A stretch of DNA of 64,000 nucleotides from Neovahlkampfia damariscottae (GCA_016618085.1 JABLTG010000006.1:124001-188000); one strand, 5' to 3'. Counted from the stretch's first letter, positions 22,861 through 34,019 are shown. Numbers and translations: made by a program. Notes: generated from the sequence alone by a model not told the origin.

Positions 22861-24001
22861 TTATTCTTTTGTAGCGAGTTTACCTGCTTCAACCAATTTC
22901 AGAATTTCATCAAAACTCTCTTTAACTTGTTTTTTATCTGTTGCACATGTAAAAAATGAATAAATTCTGTCAGGTTCTCCTTTGTTTTTATCCATATATT
23001 GTTGTTTAATAAATTCAGTACCATTATCAAAACTAGGACCACCTGAGTAATCTGGAAAAGTTTTTGTTAAATCTGAAGTTTTAATTTTTTCAGCAAAAAG
23101 ATCCTTCTTATTCAAAAATAAAACAACAGGTCTATTGTGGAAAAATTTGTTGTTTACATTATCTTCAAATAATTCTAAACTTTCTGTCATTCTATTTGTG
23201 ACATCGTCTTCATACATTTTTTGATCGTATTCACTTAATGAAGCAACATATAAAAGTGCAGAAACTCCTTCAAAACTATTAATCCATTTTTTACGTTCAT
23301 TTCTTTGTCCACCAACATCAATCAACTTAATGGTATATTTTTTTCCATTGAATTCAGTTTCAATCGGAAACGTTACAAGACCAGTAGTTTTTTTACGACA
23401 TCGTAAAGCGTCTTCTTCTGTAGGGGTATATTTTGATGGGTGTAATCTATCTAAATCGTTTAAGAAACTAAAAAATTAGGTTTTTAGTTTTTTTTTTTTT
23501 TTCTTACTATTCAGCACCATCAAAGATATGTAATTCATACCTACAAACTGGAAGTGAATTTTTAATAACTTTTTCTTTCCATAAGTTTGTAACCATATTG
23601 TGTACTTCTTCAGTATATGAATTTACGTTACCACTTCCACCTTCTTCATTGTACAATTCAATGATTGTCTTTGCTTTTTCCTTTAAAAAAATTAAGTTTT
23701 AATTTTTTTTTTTTTTGGAGTTTACATTATTTGATGAATCTTCAAATTGAAGGTTTTGTTTTTCACAATATTCACAAAGTACTCCCATAGTATGTAAAAC
23801 ATTTGAATAAATAGCTGATTTATAAATTGAATCTTCTTTTTCAATAAAAGAATCACCAAATACAATTCTTAACTGTTTATGAAATGTACTTTTTCCTGAT
23901 TCTCCTGAACCTAATAAAAGAAACTTATATTCGGTTTGATTAGTTGTTTTGGTTGTTGTAGTTGGTTGTTTATTACCTCCACCACCGAAACAGTTTCCCA
24001 T
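22861..24001 (-). CDS. Heterotrimeric G protein alpha subunit 1 of 5
   Basis: Exons (minus): 24001-23726, 23680-23508, 23467-22861; introns 45 and 40 bp; 351 residues, the usual G-alpha length. N-terminus MGNCFGGGG provides Gly2 (myristoylation) and Cys4 (palmitoylation). P-loop LLLGSGESGKSTFHKQ; switch I LRCRRKTTG with the catalytic Arg; switch II DVGGQRNERKKW with the catalytic Gln; LFLNKKDLF (NKxD); TCATD. The helical domain lies between. The C-terminus (EAGKLATKE) is charged and lacks the hydrophobic receptor-contact tail of animal G-alphas. The intron within the Tyr codon of GAEYFLN is shared with paralogues 2-4. ATTGG at 24027-24031, 26 bp upstream of the ATG. Confidence 0.94.
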
Positions 24002-24226
24002 GGTTAATTTTTCAAAAATTAAATTGATTGGTTGGTTTTTTAACGAGTGATTTAATGTAATTGGACAGACCATTTTTTAAAAATAGAACAAAAAACTTTA
24101 TTTTTTTTTTCTCTTTTTATTGAATCCAATTTAAAAACATTCATTTTTCACTTGAGATTAAAAAAATATAAAATTTTTTTGTGATATAAAAATGTTGGGT
24201 GTGTGAAAATTAAATTTTATTTTTTT

Positions 24227-25426
24227 TTATTGATATTGTGTTGATAACTTTCCAGATGAAACCAGTTTTAATATTTCATTAAAGTTTTCTTCAACTGATG
24301 ATTTTTCTGTGGCTTGTGTAATAAAAACGAAAATTCTTTTTGGGTCTCCTTTGTTACAATCAAGATATTTTTGTTTAATGAATTCAATTCCTGCTTCAGC
24401 ATCATCACCACCTATTTATACATTAAAATTTCAATATATATTTTTTTTTACCTTTATAATCTTCAAATAAAGCTGACAAAGGTGATTTTTTAAGTTTAGC
24501 TGCAAAAACATCTCTTTTATTCAAAAATAAAATGATAGCTGATGATCTAAAAACATTGTTATTGATATTATCTTCAAATAATGATAAACTTTCTGACATT
24601 CTATTTGTTTCATCATCTTCATAACATTTTTGATCATAATCACTCAAAGAACAAACAAATAATAGTGCCGAAATACCATTAAAATCTAATTTTTTAAAAT
24701 TTATATTTCTTACAATGCATCCATTTTTTTCTTTCATTTCTTTGACCTCCAACATCAACAAGTTTTATAACATGTTGTTTTCCTTCAATTTCTGGGTTAC
24801 ATACAAACTCAACAATTCCAGTTGTTTTTCTTCTACATCTTAATGCATCCTCTTGAGAAACTTCATATTTTTCGGGATTCATTCTTTCCAAACTATCCAA
24901 TAAACTATTTTTTTTTTATAAATTTAGAAATATTGAAAAGAAAAATACAAAGTTGCACCATCAAATATATGGTCAGTATATTTACAAACATCTAATGCCT
25001 CTTTAACTTTTTTATCACTCCATAAATCTATACATGCTTGCCAAACGTCTTCTGTGTAAACTTTTGAAGCATCATTTATCAATGGACTTTCTTTATCCAC
25101 TTTAACTAATTTGATTATTTTTTGTGATAACTTTGTCTGATATTCTTATTTAACTTTTTTTTTTTTTTTACCAATTTATCTTCATTTTCTTCTTCAAAAG
25201 GTTCATCCTGTTGAAGACAATAAATACATAAACTACTAATTGTATTGAGAATATTCGAAAAAACGATGTTTTTATAAGTTAATTTTTCTTTTTCAATAAT
25301 GTCTTCACCAAAAAGTATCCTCAACTGACGATGAAATGTTGACTTTCCAGATTCACCTGCTCCTAAGAGTAAAAATTTATATTCTTTTGGTAGTTCTTTC
25401 TTTTCACCTCCAAAACACTGACCCAT
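24227..25426 (-). CDS. Heterotrimeric G protein alpha subunit 2 of 5
   Basis: Exons (minus): 25426-25172, 25136-24949, 24904-24714, 24685-24452, 24411-24227; introns 35, 44, 28 and 40 bp; 350 residues. MGQCFGGEKK carries the lipidation sites. LLLGAGESGKSTFHRQ is the P-loop; LRCRRKTTG switch I; DVGGQRNERKKW switch II; LFLNKRDVF the NKxD. The guanine-binding TCAT is TQATEK, so the Cys is lost. The C-terminus ends in STQYQ. The 28-bp intron (24686-24713) is among the shortest in the window; the intron in the YKG codon (24412-24451) is unique to this paralogue. CCAAT at 25457-25461, 31 bp upstream. Confidence 0.93.
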
Positions 25427-25636
25427 TGTTGTCGTTAGTAAGTGAAGAAAGTTGATCCAATCAAAAAAGTTCTTGTTTATTCACCAATAAAAATATAAAA
25501 AATCATCCAATTCACAGTCAACTCAATTTTATTAAATTTGACTATATTTATGACACATTTGAAACAATAAATATATATTTCCATTTTCAAAAAAAAAAAT
25601 TTTATAAAATTTCTTCTATTGTGGTTGGTTGTTTTT

Positions 25637-26886
25637 TTATTCTTTTTGTTTTATTTTTCCGTCTTGGATCAAACTAAGAATTTCATTAAAATTTGTTTGT
25701 ACTCTTTTTGAATCAGTGGCCTGAGCAATATAAACATACATTCTATCTGGATTGAATTTGTTTGTATCCAAAAAAGTCTGCTCTATATATTTGTATGAAC
25801 CTTCGAATTCTTGTTCTCCTTTATAATCAGGAAATGTTTCAACGATAGATTTTTTTTTAATTTTCTCTCTGAATAGATCTTCTTTGTTTAAAAACAAAAC
25901 TATAGGTACATCTTGAAAAAATCTTGAATTTGTATGTTCATCAAATAAATCTATTGATTCTTGTAATCTATTAGTTACATCATCTAATTTTTAATTTCTT
26001 TTTTATTTTACCTTCATAACAGGTTCTATCAAAATCATTTAAAGAAGCTACAAACAATACAGCTGAAACACCTTCAAAATCTAGTTTTTTTTTTTATGTT
26101 TAATGATTTTTTTTAATTTACAATTCATCCATTTTTTTCTTTCATTTCTTTGACCACCAACATCAACTATTTTAATATTGGTTTTTTTTCCATCAATATC
26201 AGGTGTACAATTAAACTCAACAATTCCAGTTGTTTTTCTTCGACATCTTAATGCGTCTTCATCTGTTACAGTATATTTTGGAGGTTTTAAACGTTCTAAG
26301 TCATCCTTTAAAAAATAAAAAATCAATTGATTATATTCATACCAGAAAACTAAATGGATTTTTTAAAAAAAAATAAAATATCAAACTATTCAGCTCCATC
26401 AAAAATATGATCTTTATATCGACATATTGGCAATGCTTCTTTTACTGCTTTATCTGCCCATAAATTAACTAAAGTTTGATGAACTTCAGGTGTTAAAAGT
26501 TGAACTGATTCCATCATCAAATTTGAACCTTTACAATGTTCAATTAAATCTTCCGCTTCTTTCTAATAAAATTAAAATTTAATCCAAAAAATAAAAATAA
26601 ATACTTTTAAGTCTTCGTCTTCCAGAGTTTTTTCTGTTACACAATGAGTAGCTAAAAGAATCATAGCATTCAAAATATTTGCATAAATAGTTGTTCTATA
26701 AATATTCTCTTCAGGTCCAATAATACTTTCACCAAAAATGGCTTTTAATTGTTTAAAAAAAGTTGACTTTCCAGATTCTCCAGAACCTAAGAGTAAAAAT
26801 CTAAATTCAGGTGCTTTATTTGATATTTTTGTTTGTGTTTCGGGTTTATCAATTTCATTCTTTCCACCATTCAAACAATTACCCAT
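25637..26886 (-). CDS. Heterotrimeric G protein alpha subunit 3 of 5, with a 7-nt micro-exon
   Basis: Exons (minus): 26886-26605, 26562-26387, 26349-26343, 26305-26122, 26080-26012, 25983-25637; introns 42, 37, 37, 41 and 28 bp; 354 residues. MGNCLNGG N-terminus, LLLGSGESGKSTFFKQ, LRCRRKTTG, DVGGQRNERKKW, LFLNKEDLF; TCAT is AQATD. Between GAE and DDLERL only a 7-nt exon (TTTTCTG) supplies the end of Tyr plus Phe-Leu; skipping it creates an in-frame stop. The total sums to 355 codons only with the micro-exon. The C-terminus DGKIKQKE is charged. ATTGG at 26926-26930, 40 bp upstream. Confidence 0.92.
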
Positions 26887-26991
26887 TTTCTTTTGTTTAT
26901 GTCAAAGTAGTGTTAAATTGTTTTTATTGGTTGAAAATTAACCAATAATTTCAATAGAAAAAAAATTGAATAACGGAAAAATTGAAATTTT

Positions 26992-28213
26992 TTATTCAAC
27001 TTTTAATTTTCCAGAAGCAGATAATTCTAATATTTCATTGAAACTTTTTTGAACCATATCAATATTAATTGCTTCAGTAACATAAACATGAATTCTATCA
27101 GGCGCAAATTGATTTTTAGAACAAAATTGTTTTGTTATGAATTCAATAGCTGATTTTTCATCTTTTTCAGGACCATCATAATCTTTGAATAAGTCTTTTA
27201 ATGGGAATTGTTGAATCTTTTCTTTAAAAAGATCCATTTTGTTCAAAAATAAAATAATTGGTTTATCTTTGAAAAATTCACCATTAATTTGTTCATCAAA
27301 TAAATCTAAACTTTCCAACATTCTATTTGTAATGTCATCTTCATAACATTTTTGATTATATTCACTTAATGATGATACAAAAATTAGACATTGAAAATTA
27401 TCCTGAAATGCTGTAAAAATAGAAATTTAAAACTAATTTGATTACTTTTTAACCATTTTCTTCTTTCATTTCTTTGACCACCAACATCAATAAATGTGAA
27501 TGTTTTTGAAAATTCTTTTCCATCTTTTACAGGTTTACATTCAAATTTATTCATTCCAGTTGTTTTTCTTCTACATCTTAAAACATCTTCATCTGTTAAC
27601 TCATATGATTTTCCATTAATTTTTTCAATTTTTGAAAGAAAACTAAAAATGAGTAAAATTGAATTTGTTACTATTTAGCACCATCAAAAATATGCTTTTG
27701 TGTAGATGCTCTATCAAGATTTTCTTTTACAACTTTATCAGAAAAAAAAGAAACAATTTGTTGATGATGAGCTTCATAAACACTTCTTCCATCTAATAAC
27801 AAATTTGTTTTGTTTTCATTTACATATTTTTTAACTTCTGCTGCATATTCCTAAATAAAATTAAAAATTAATTTTTTTTTTTTTTTTACTGCATGTTCTT
27901 CATTTTCATAACTTAAATTTTGTTCTTTTATAAATTCATCAATGGACAACATAGCACCAGCTATTGTACCCAAAATTGAATTTATGTATGTATTTTCCTC
28001 CTTTTCTGTTTTACATAATTTGTCATTAAATAAAAGTCGAATTTGTTTTAAAAAAGTAGACTTTCCAGACTCACCACAACCTTTTTAGAAAATATTAAAG
28101 AAAAAAAAAGACAAACCAAGTAAGATGAATTTTTCTGTATCCAGAAGTTTTGTTTTTTCTGTTGGTTTTTCCGATGAGTTTGTTTTTTTTTCACCACCAA
28201 AACAATTTCCCAT
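26992..28213 (-). CDS. Heterotrimeric G protein alpha subunit 4 of 5, divergent guanine-binding motif
   Basis: Exons (minus): 28213-28117, 28080-27890, 27850-27672, 27642-27446, 27410-26992; introns 36, 39, 29 and 35 bp; 360 residues. MGNCFGGEKK; P-loop reads LLGCGESGKST with an intron inside the first Gly codon; RCRRKTTG; DVGGQRNERRKW; LFLNKMDLF. The TCAT motif has become TEAIN, which would be expected to weaken guanine contact and speed nucleotide exchange. The domain after switch II is also diverged (FQDNFQCLIFVSSLSEYNQ). This is the most divergent copy. ATTGG at 28228-28232, 15 bp from the ATG, in the promoter shared with subunit 5. Confidence 0.9.
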
Positions 28214-28385
28214 TCCTTTATTTTTTGATTGGACAAAAATGTGTCAAGAATTTATTCCAAAATAAGTGACAAATTTCATTTACTTTATAAAAAAATAAAG
28301 AAAAAAACTTAAAGTGAGATTTTTTGTCTAAAAATAAATAGACGTTGAATTTAATTGACCAATCAAAAATTAAAAATCTAACGGA
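28214..28385. promoter_or_regulatory. Divergent promoter between G-alpha 4 and G-alpha 5
   Basis: 172-bp region flanked by opposite start codons. ATTGG at 28228-28232 (15 bp from the G-alpha 4 ATG) and CCAAT at 28359-28363 (23 bp from the G-alpha 5 ATG). Each gene thus has its own box close to its start codon. Confidence 0.5.
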
Positions 28386-29501
28386 ATGGGTACGACAAGT
28401 GATTGAATTTTAACGGTTCTAGGAAATCTTTGTGGAGGTGGAAATGACGACCCTGGTACTAATAAACCAAATCCAGGTGTATCAGGTCAACCTGATGATT
28501 CTGGAAAAAAAGAAGTAAAACTTTTACTTTTAGGTTCTGGTGAATCAGGAAAGTCAACTTTTTTCAAACAAGTAAAAGGATTACATGACAATACACCATA
28601 TACTGAAGAAGAAATACAACAATACTTAAGTTCTATTTATGCGAATATGCTTCATGCTACAAAAGTACTTTCACAAGCATGTTTAGAAAAAGATGAAGAA
28701 GACCCATTTGATGATGCAGATAATAAAGCTAGAGCTCAAATGATTATAGAACTTGCTGATAATGATAGTGCTTTACTTTTAAATGCTGTTGAAAAATATA
28801 GTGAAAAAGTACACAATACAGTTGGAGAACTTTGGAAAGACGCAAAACTTTTAGATGCTTTTAATAATAATAGATATGATTTTCATGTTTTTGATGGCGC
28901 ACAATACTTTTTAGACCAATTTGATAAATTAAAACCACCTAATTATACACCTTCAGCTGAAGATATTTTAAGATGTAGAAGAAAAACAACAGGTATTATT
29001 TCATTGAAGTTTGTTCATAATGGTGTTAACTTTTCAATTTATGACGTTGGTGGTCAAAGAAATGAAAGAAGAAAATGGACAAATTGTTTTAATGGTGTAA
29101 ATGCAGTTCTTTTTGTTGCTTGTTTAAGTGAATATGATCAAAAATGTTATGAAGATGATATTACAAATAGAATGTTAGAATCTATTGAATTATTTGATGA
29201 AACAATCAACGGAAATCACTTTAAAGATACACCTGTGGTTTTATTTTTGAATAAATTAGATGTTTTCAAAACAAAAATTGCTAAAAAAGATTTAACTTGT
29301 ACTTTTCCAGAATATGAAGGTGGAAATGATTTAGACGCTGGAGTTAATTTCATTAAAGAGAAATATAGAGAAGCAAATAAATTTAAAAAAGATAGACTTC
29401 ATATTCATCTGACATGTGCAACAGATTCAGATTCGGTAGCTAAAACGTTTGGTGAAGTAAAAGATTTTATGGTAAAACATGTAATGGGAGAAACTGTTTA
29501 A
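28386..29501 (+). CDS. Heterotrimeric G protein alpha subunit 5 of 5, with a 4-nt start exon
   Basis: Exons 28386-28389 (ATG plus one G) and 28423-29501; intron 33 bp; 360 residues. The intron interrupts codon 2, so splicing is needed to make the Gly2 that is myristoylated (MGNLCGGGN). The remaining CDS is intronless, unlike its four neighbours. Motifs: LLLGSGESGKSTFFKQ, ILRCRRKTTG, DVGGQRNERRKW, LFLNKLDVF, LTCATDSD. The C-terminus is VMGETV. A linker of about 25 residues rich in Asn/Pro/Gly/Asp precedes the P-loop. Opposite strand to the other four copies. Confidence 0.93.
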
Positions 29502-29637
29502 AAAAGAAATAAAAAAAATATTTTTTCTAAATTTATCTCTTCTTTGTTTCTTTGAAACCAATTTGGAATTAATTAAACACAACACCTTTCAGTGAAAAGT
29601 TTTCTTTTATTTGAACCTTCCAATATTTTTTCACAAA

Positions 29638-31774
29638 TCAAGCATACTTTTCATTTATTTTTTCTTTGATTATATTTTTTAATTTTTCTAAATTTTGAAT
29701 CCATTCAACATTTTCAATTTTCTTCATCAATTTTCTTTCTAAAAATTTCAATATCTTTTCAATTTCTTCCAAATGAAACATTTCTTCAATCAATTGTATT
29801 AAATATTGTAAAACTAATTCCATAAAGAAATTAATATTTTTTTCATTTTGTTTATCCAAATAATCAGAAATCAATTTAATAACATCTTTAAAATTCTCTT
29901 TTTTAAATAATTGTTCAATTGTATTATTTATGTTATCTGTATACTTTTCTTTTTTTTCTTCTTTTTCTTCTTCTTTTTGAAGTATCTTCTTTTTTTTGAG
30001 TGGAGGTAACTCTTTTTCATTTTCCTTAAAAATCAAAGTTGATTTCTTTTTTTGATTTCTATCAAAATAATCAGATAATTTAAAATTCTTTTGATTTTCA
30101 TTATTTAATTTTGAAACATGAATTGAAATACCTCTTAATAATTTTGGATTTATATTCATTTCTAAAAAAGTTTCTTTTAATTTTTTCAAAATCAAAATTG
30201 AATCATCAATAAAATGATTAAAAGAAAATGATTTTGATACATCATCACAATATCCACATCCAAGATATTTTTTTGTTTCATTTTCACCATCTTTTGATAT
30301 TTTTAATTTCAAAGAAAAATGTTTTCCTTTTACTTGAACTGATTTTAATCTTGTTGAAATTTCAATTGATAATTGTTGAAAGAATTTTAAAATTTCATCA
30401 GTTTTTTCAAATCTAATTCCCCAATTTATATCAAAACCAACACTTTTTCTAATATTTTCAAAATCTAATTTTCTTGAATCTAATCCCCTTGCATAATTAT
30501 AAACATTTTCACCTTTTTTTTTACCACAAATATTTTGTAATTGATTTTTATTTACATTTAAAATTTGATGAATATATTGCATATTTAATTCATTTTCAAT
30601 TTTTTTTTTTAATTTTCTACCAACACCAGGTAAATCACTAATTTCAAAATTCTTTAAAAAATTTAAAGATGATTCTTTATCAATAAAAATTTGACCATTT
30701 GGTTTTGATTTTTTTGTTCCCAATCTAGCTAATAATAAATTATATGATATTCCAGAAGAACAAGTACATCCAGTTTTAAATTCAATTTCATTTCTTATTT
30801 TTGAAATCAAATCAATACAATCTTGTTTTGTTTTACATTCTTCTGTTAAATCTAAATATGCTTCATCAATACTTAGAACTTTTACTCTTGAACAATATTT
30901 TTGAAAAATATCATTTACAATCAATGAAACTCGTTCATATTTTTCAAATTCATAAGGAAATGATTTTAAGTTTGGACATAATTTTTTTGCTGATATCATC
31001 CACATTCCTGCTTTGACTCCAAATTCTCTTGCTTTATAATTACAAGATGCAATATCACCATTTCCATTTTTTGAATATGAAATTGCTATTGGAACATCTT
31101 TTAAACTTGGATTTTCTTTCATTACAATTGATGCAAAAAAACAATCCATATCAACATGAGCCACAAATTTTAAATTTGAAGTATTTTGTACTTTATTTTC
31201 TGTTGCTATTTTCTCTTTCCAACTTCCTATAAAATGTAATCTTGATGAATTGAAATAATTTGAAATAAAATTTGAATTTTGAAGTGTATTATAAGAAGTA
31301 GCTGATTTTGAAATTTCTAAAAGGTATTCATTTTCAGCTAACAATTTATCTTCTTTTATTGAATCAATAATATAACTTGGTTTAATTACAATTAGATTTC
31401 TATTCACATTTAATGTATATTTTGGTTTACTTGAATTCTTCTATTTTTGAAATGGTGATATTCATGGCAATTATATGAGTTACTCTCTTTTTTTTCAAAT
31501 ATTGTTCAAATTTACCACCATTTATTAGAATTAAATCTTGAAGGATTTTTCTGTTTGGTGTTGTATATCCATCAACGAAAAAAACTAAATCTTTGAAAAT
31601 GTCTGATTTAACTTCGATTTCACTTTCAATTTGATTTCGTATCTTTGCAGAACGACTTTGAAAATATCCTTCTCTTGAAGACCAACCAATTTTTTTTTGT
31701 TCTTCCAATTTGACGAATCTTTGTTCAGTAACAACAAAAATGTGATTGGGTAGAATATAAGACAATTCTGTTGA
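29638..31774 (-). CDS. REV1: REV1, Y-family translesion DNA polymerase (start codon not found)
   Basis: Deoxycytidyl transferase and scaffold for translesion synthesis. Exons (minus): 31774(?)-31431 and 31399-29638; intron 31 bp; about 701 codons. N-terminal BRCT: VFFVDGYTTPNRKIL, THIIAMN, then VIKPSYIIDSIKEDKLL across the intron. RLHFIGSWKEK precedes the catalytic core: FVAHVDMDCFFASI, LSIDEAYLDL, SDLPGVGRKL. The PAD/little finger has the REV1-type SVGFDINWGIRFEK and LGCGYCDDVSKS. The last 100 or so residues are helical and fit the REV1 C-terminal protein-binding domain. No in-frame ATG precedes the BRCT domain up to the divergent neighbour at 31898, so the true start is unresolved; 31774 is a candidate splice acceptor. 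Confidence 0.92.
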
Positions 31775-31897
31775 CTAAAAACTAGCCCTGAAAGTGACAA
31801 TTTTGAGATGTTAAAATGTAAAAGTCCAATATGAATTTCCTTCTTACTTTGGTGATCAATCTTATTGGACAGAACCAACAAATTAAATTATTCCATC
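31775..31897. promoter_or_regulatory. Divergent promoter REV1 / MFS transporter
   Basis: ATTGG at 31864-31868, 30 bp upstream of the MFS ATG; a further ATTGG lies inside the REV1 frame at 31745-31749. On the minus strand there is no ATG in this interval, which leaves the REV1 start unexplained. Confidence 0.35.
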
Positions 31898-33374
31898 ATG
31901 ACTGAAGAACATGAGGATGAATCAGTCGAACTCAAATCAAGTCCAGAGTCTTATGATGAGATACCAATTTTTGATGAAGACAAAAAACATCAAACCAATT
32001 TAAAAATCAGTCGAAGACAAAAAAAAGTAATTTGGAAAACTGTCACACTATTCTCGTTATATTTTTCACTTTCAATTATGCACTTACAAAGTATATTATT
32101 TCCTGTTGTTTTACCTTACTTGGTCACTGAAAAATTAATTACTACACCTGAATCAGGTTTAGTTATCGGTTCAAGTGTTACGTTTTATATTTTTGGAAGT
32201 GTAGTAATTGGACTACTAACTGATTTTGTTGGTCCTAAAATTGTATTAGTTATATCATTAACATGTTTATCAACTGCCATTATATTATTTGGTAATTCTT
32301 CAATTTTTAAAACTTTGTTCAAGGGTTCTCTTGGAATACTTTAACATTTTTAATCACTTGGTCATTTGCTAGATTTTGTTCATCTTCGAGTGGTATAGTT
32401 TTAACAAAAATAGTTTCGAATTGGTTTCCAAAAAAGAATTATGGAGTAGCATTTGGATTTTTATCAACTTCAATTGAATTTGGACCAACTATTGCATTAA
32501 TGGGATTTGGTATTTTACAAACATCATTTGATTTTAATTGGAGGTTTATATTTTGGGTATCAGGAGGTTTAATTGTAATTGTTCAATTATTTTCTGTCGC
32601 TCCTTTAAAAACAAAACCAAAATTTGTTGGATTACGAACAGAAGATGAAAAAATTGAAATGGAAAATCATCCAATGGATGATAAATCATTTTTAAATGCA
32701 ATTATTTATATGTTTATGTCACCAAGATTTTATTTAATTGTATTAGCTCAATCATTTTTTAATCCAGTTTATAATATACCATCAAATTGGTTACCTTTAT
32801 ATTTTTTTGAAGTAACTGGATTTTCAAAACCTGATGCTGCAACCATGACAAGTTTATTGACTTTTGGAAAATGTATTGGTGTTTTTCTTGGTGGTTTAAT
32901 TTTTGATTTATTATCAGCAAAATTGAAAATTATTTATATTTTAAGTTTATTAGTACTTACATCAATTTCAATATTAGTACTATCACTTTGGTCAAATATA
33001 CCATCTTATTTTGCGGTATTATTTTTAATGATATTTGCAGTTTGTCAAGCATCTCCTTATTTTCTTGTTGCAAGTTCATTTGCTGCATCTTTTGGTGGTA
33101 GAAAATATAGTGGAATGGTTTTTGGTTTTATTGATTCAATTTCATTTTTAGCTGATGCTGGAATAGTAAATAAAAAAAAAGAAAAAAAAATTAATTTTTA
33201 AAAAAGTCATTTGCAGCTGGTTATTTAATTCAAAATCTTGGATGGAGTTGGTTTTGGATGTTATTAACAATTCTATCCACTATTGCCACTTTCTTTTTTG
33301 GTATGTTTATGATTGCTGATTGGTGGGTAGTCGCGCAACAAATTCCTGAAAAAATAGATTCAAAAGAAAAATAA
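31898..33374 (+). CDS. Major facilitator superfamily transporter (organophosphate/anion symporter-like)
   Basis: Exons 31898-32291, 32324-33165, 33207-33374; introns 32 and 41 bp; 467 residues, about 12 TM segments. A hydrophilic acidic N-terminus of about 40 residues (MTEEHEDESVELKSS) precedes TM1. Loop 2-3 reads GLLTDFVGPK, the MFS motif A region. NWRFIFWVSGG and NWFPKKNYGVAFGF resemble the anion:cation symporter and glycerol-3-phosphate/UhpT-type branch (RGxxxGxW-like order). Substrate is unknown. The start is the first ATG (the frame extends upstream only by TTG). It ends 4 bp from the convergent frizzled-like gene. Confidence 0.85.
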
Positions 33375-33378
33375 AAAT

Positions 33379-34019
33379 TTAAAATATAAAGTATGTATAA
33401 ATTATAATAAAAATAGCAACAAATGATGGTAAAGGCATAAATTTGATTGATGTTGTTCTCGAACAAAAAGTACCATTTTTACCTGTAACAGAATTTGCGT
33501 TACAAAAATCTCTTCCATGAGGTTCACGGAATGTTAAATAATAAGATTGATAAGTTAATTTCCACCAACACTGATTCAAATAATCTTGACAAACACCACG
33601 ACATATTTGAGCATTTACCATTGTTGTTGAATTACATCTTGGAAATCTTGTTAAACAGGCAAATCTTTTCCAAGCATCATGACATCCCGCAAGATAAGAA
33701 CCATTTGAATATACATAAATAAGTGATCTTGGTAGAAATAATTCAGAATCTGAATATTTTTGTTTAATATCAGCATCAATCACTTTATAGTCATTTCCTA
33801 AACAACTAAGAAAAATAAATAAACATATGTTTCATACAAAGTTTCATTTCTGTCAACTAATCTTTGTAACCAAGGTTGACAAAAAGTTAAATCCTTTGGT
33901 ATAGTACTTGTACAATTTTGAGCAGAACATGTTGCTGAAACTAATGTATTTTGTTTTGAATATTGAATGAAACAAGTAAATATTATATAAAATGTGAAAA
34001 GAGTAAAAATTGACTTCAT
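33379..34019 (-). CDS. Secreted frizzled-like cysteine-rich domain protein, probable GPI anchor
   Basis: Exons (minus) 34019-33838 and 33805-33379; intron 32 bp; 202 residues. Signal peptide MKSIFTLFTFYIIFTCFIQY. The Cys-rich body reads ATCSAQNCTSTI, LTFCQPWLQRL, ETFCLGNDY (Cys restored by splicing), KRFACLTRFPRCNSTT and ICRGVCQDYLNQCWW, which matches the spacing of the second half of a frizzled CRD (FxCxxxFPxC...CRxxCxxxxxxC). The C-terminus ends in a hydrophobic run (PLPSFVAIFIIIYTYFIF) suited to GPI anchoring. Several NxS/T sites. No seven-TM region follows, so it is not a receptor of the Frizzled/Smoothened type. ATTGG at 34038-34042. Confidence 0.78.
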
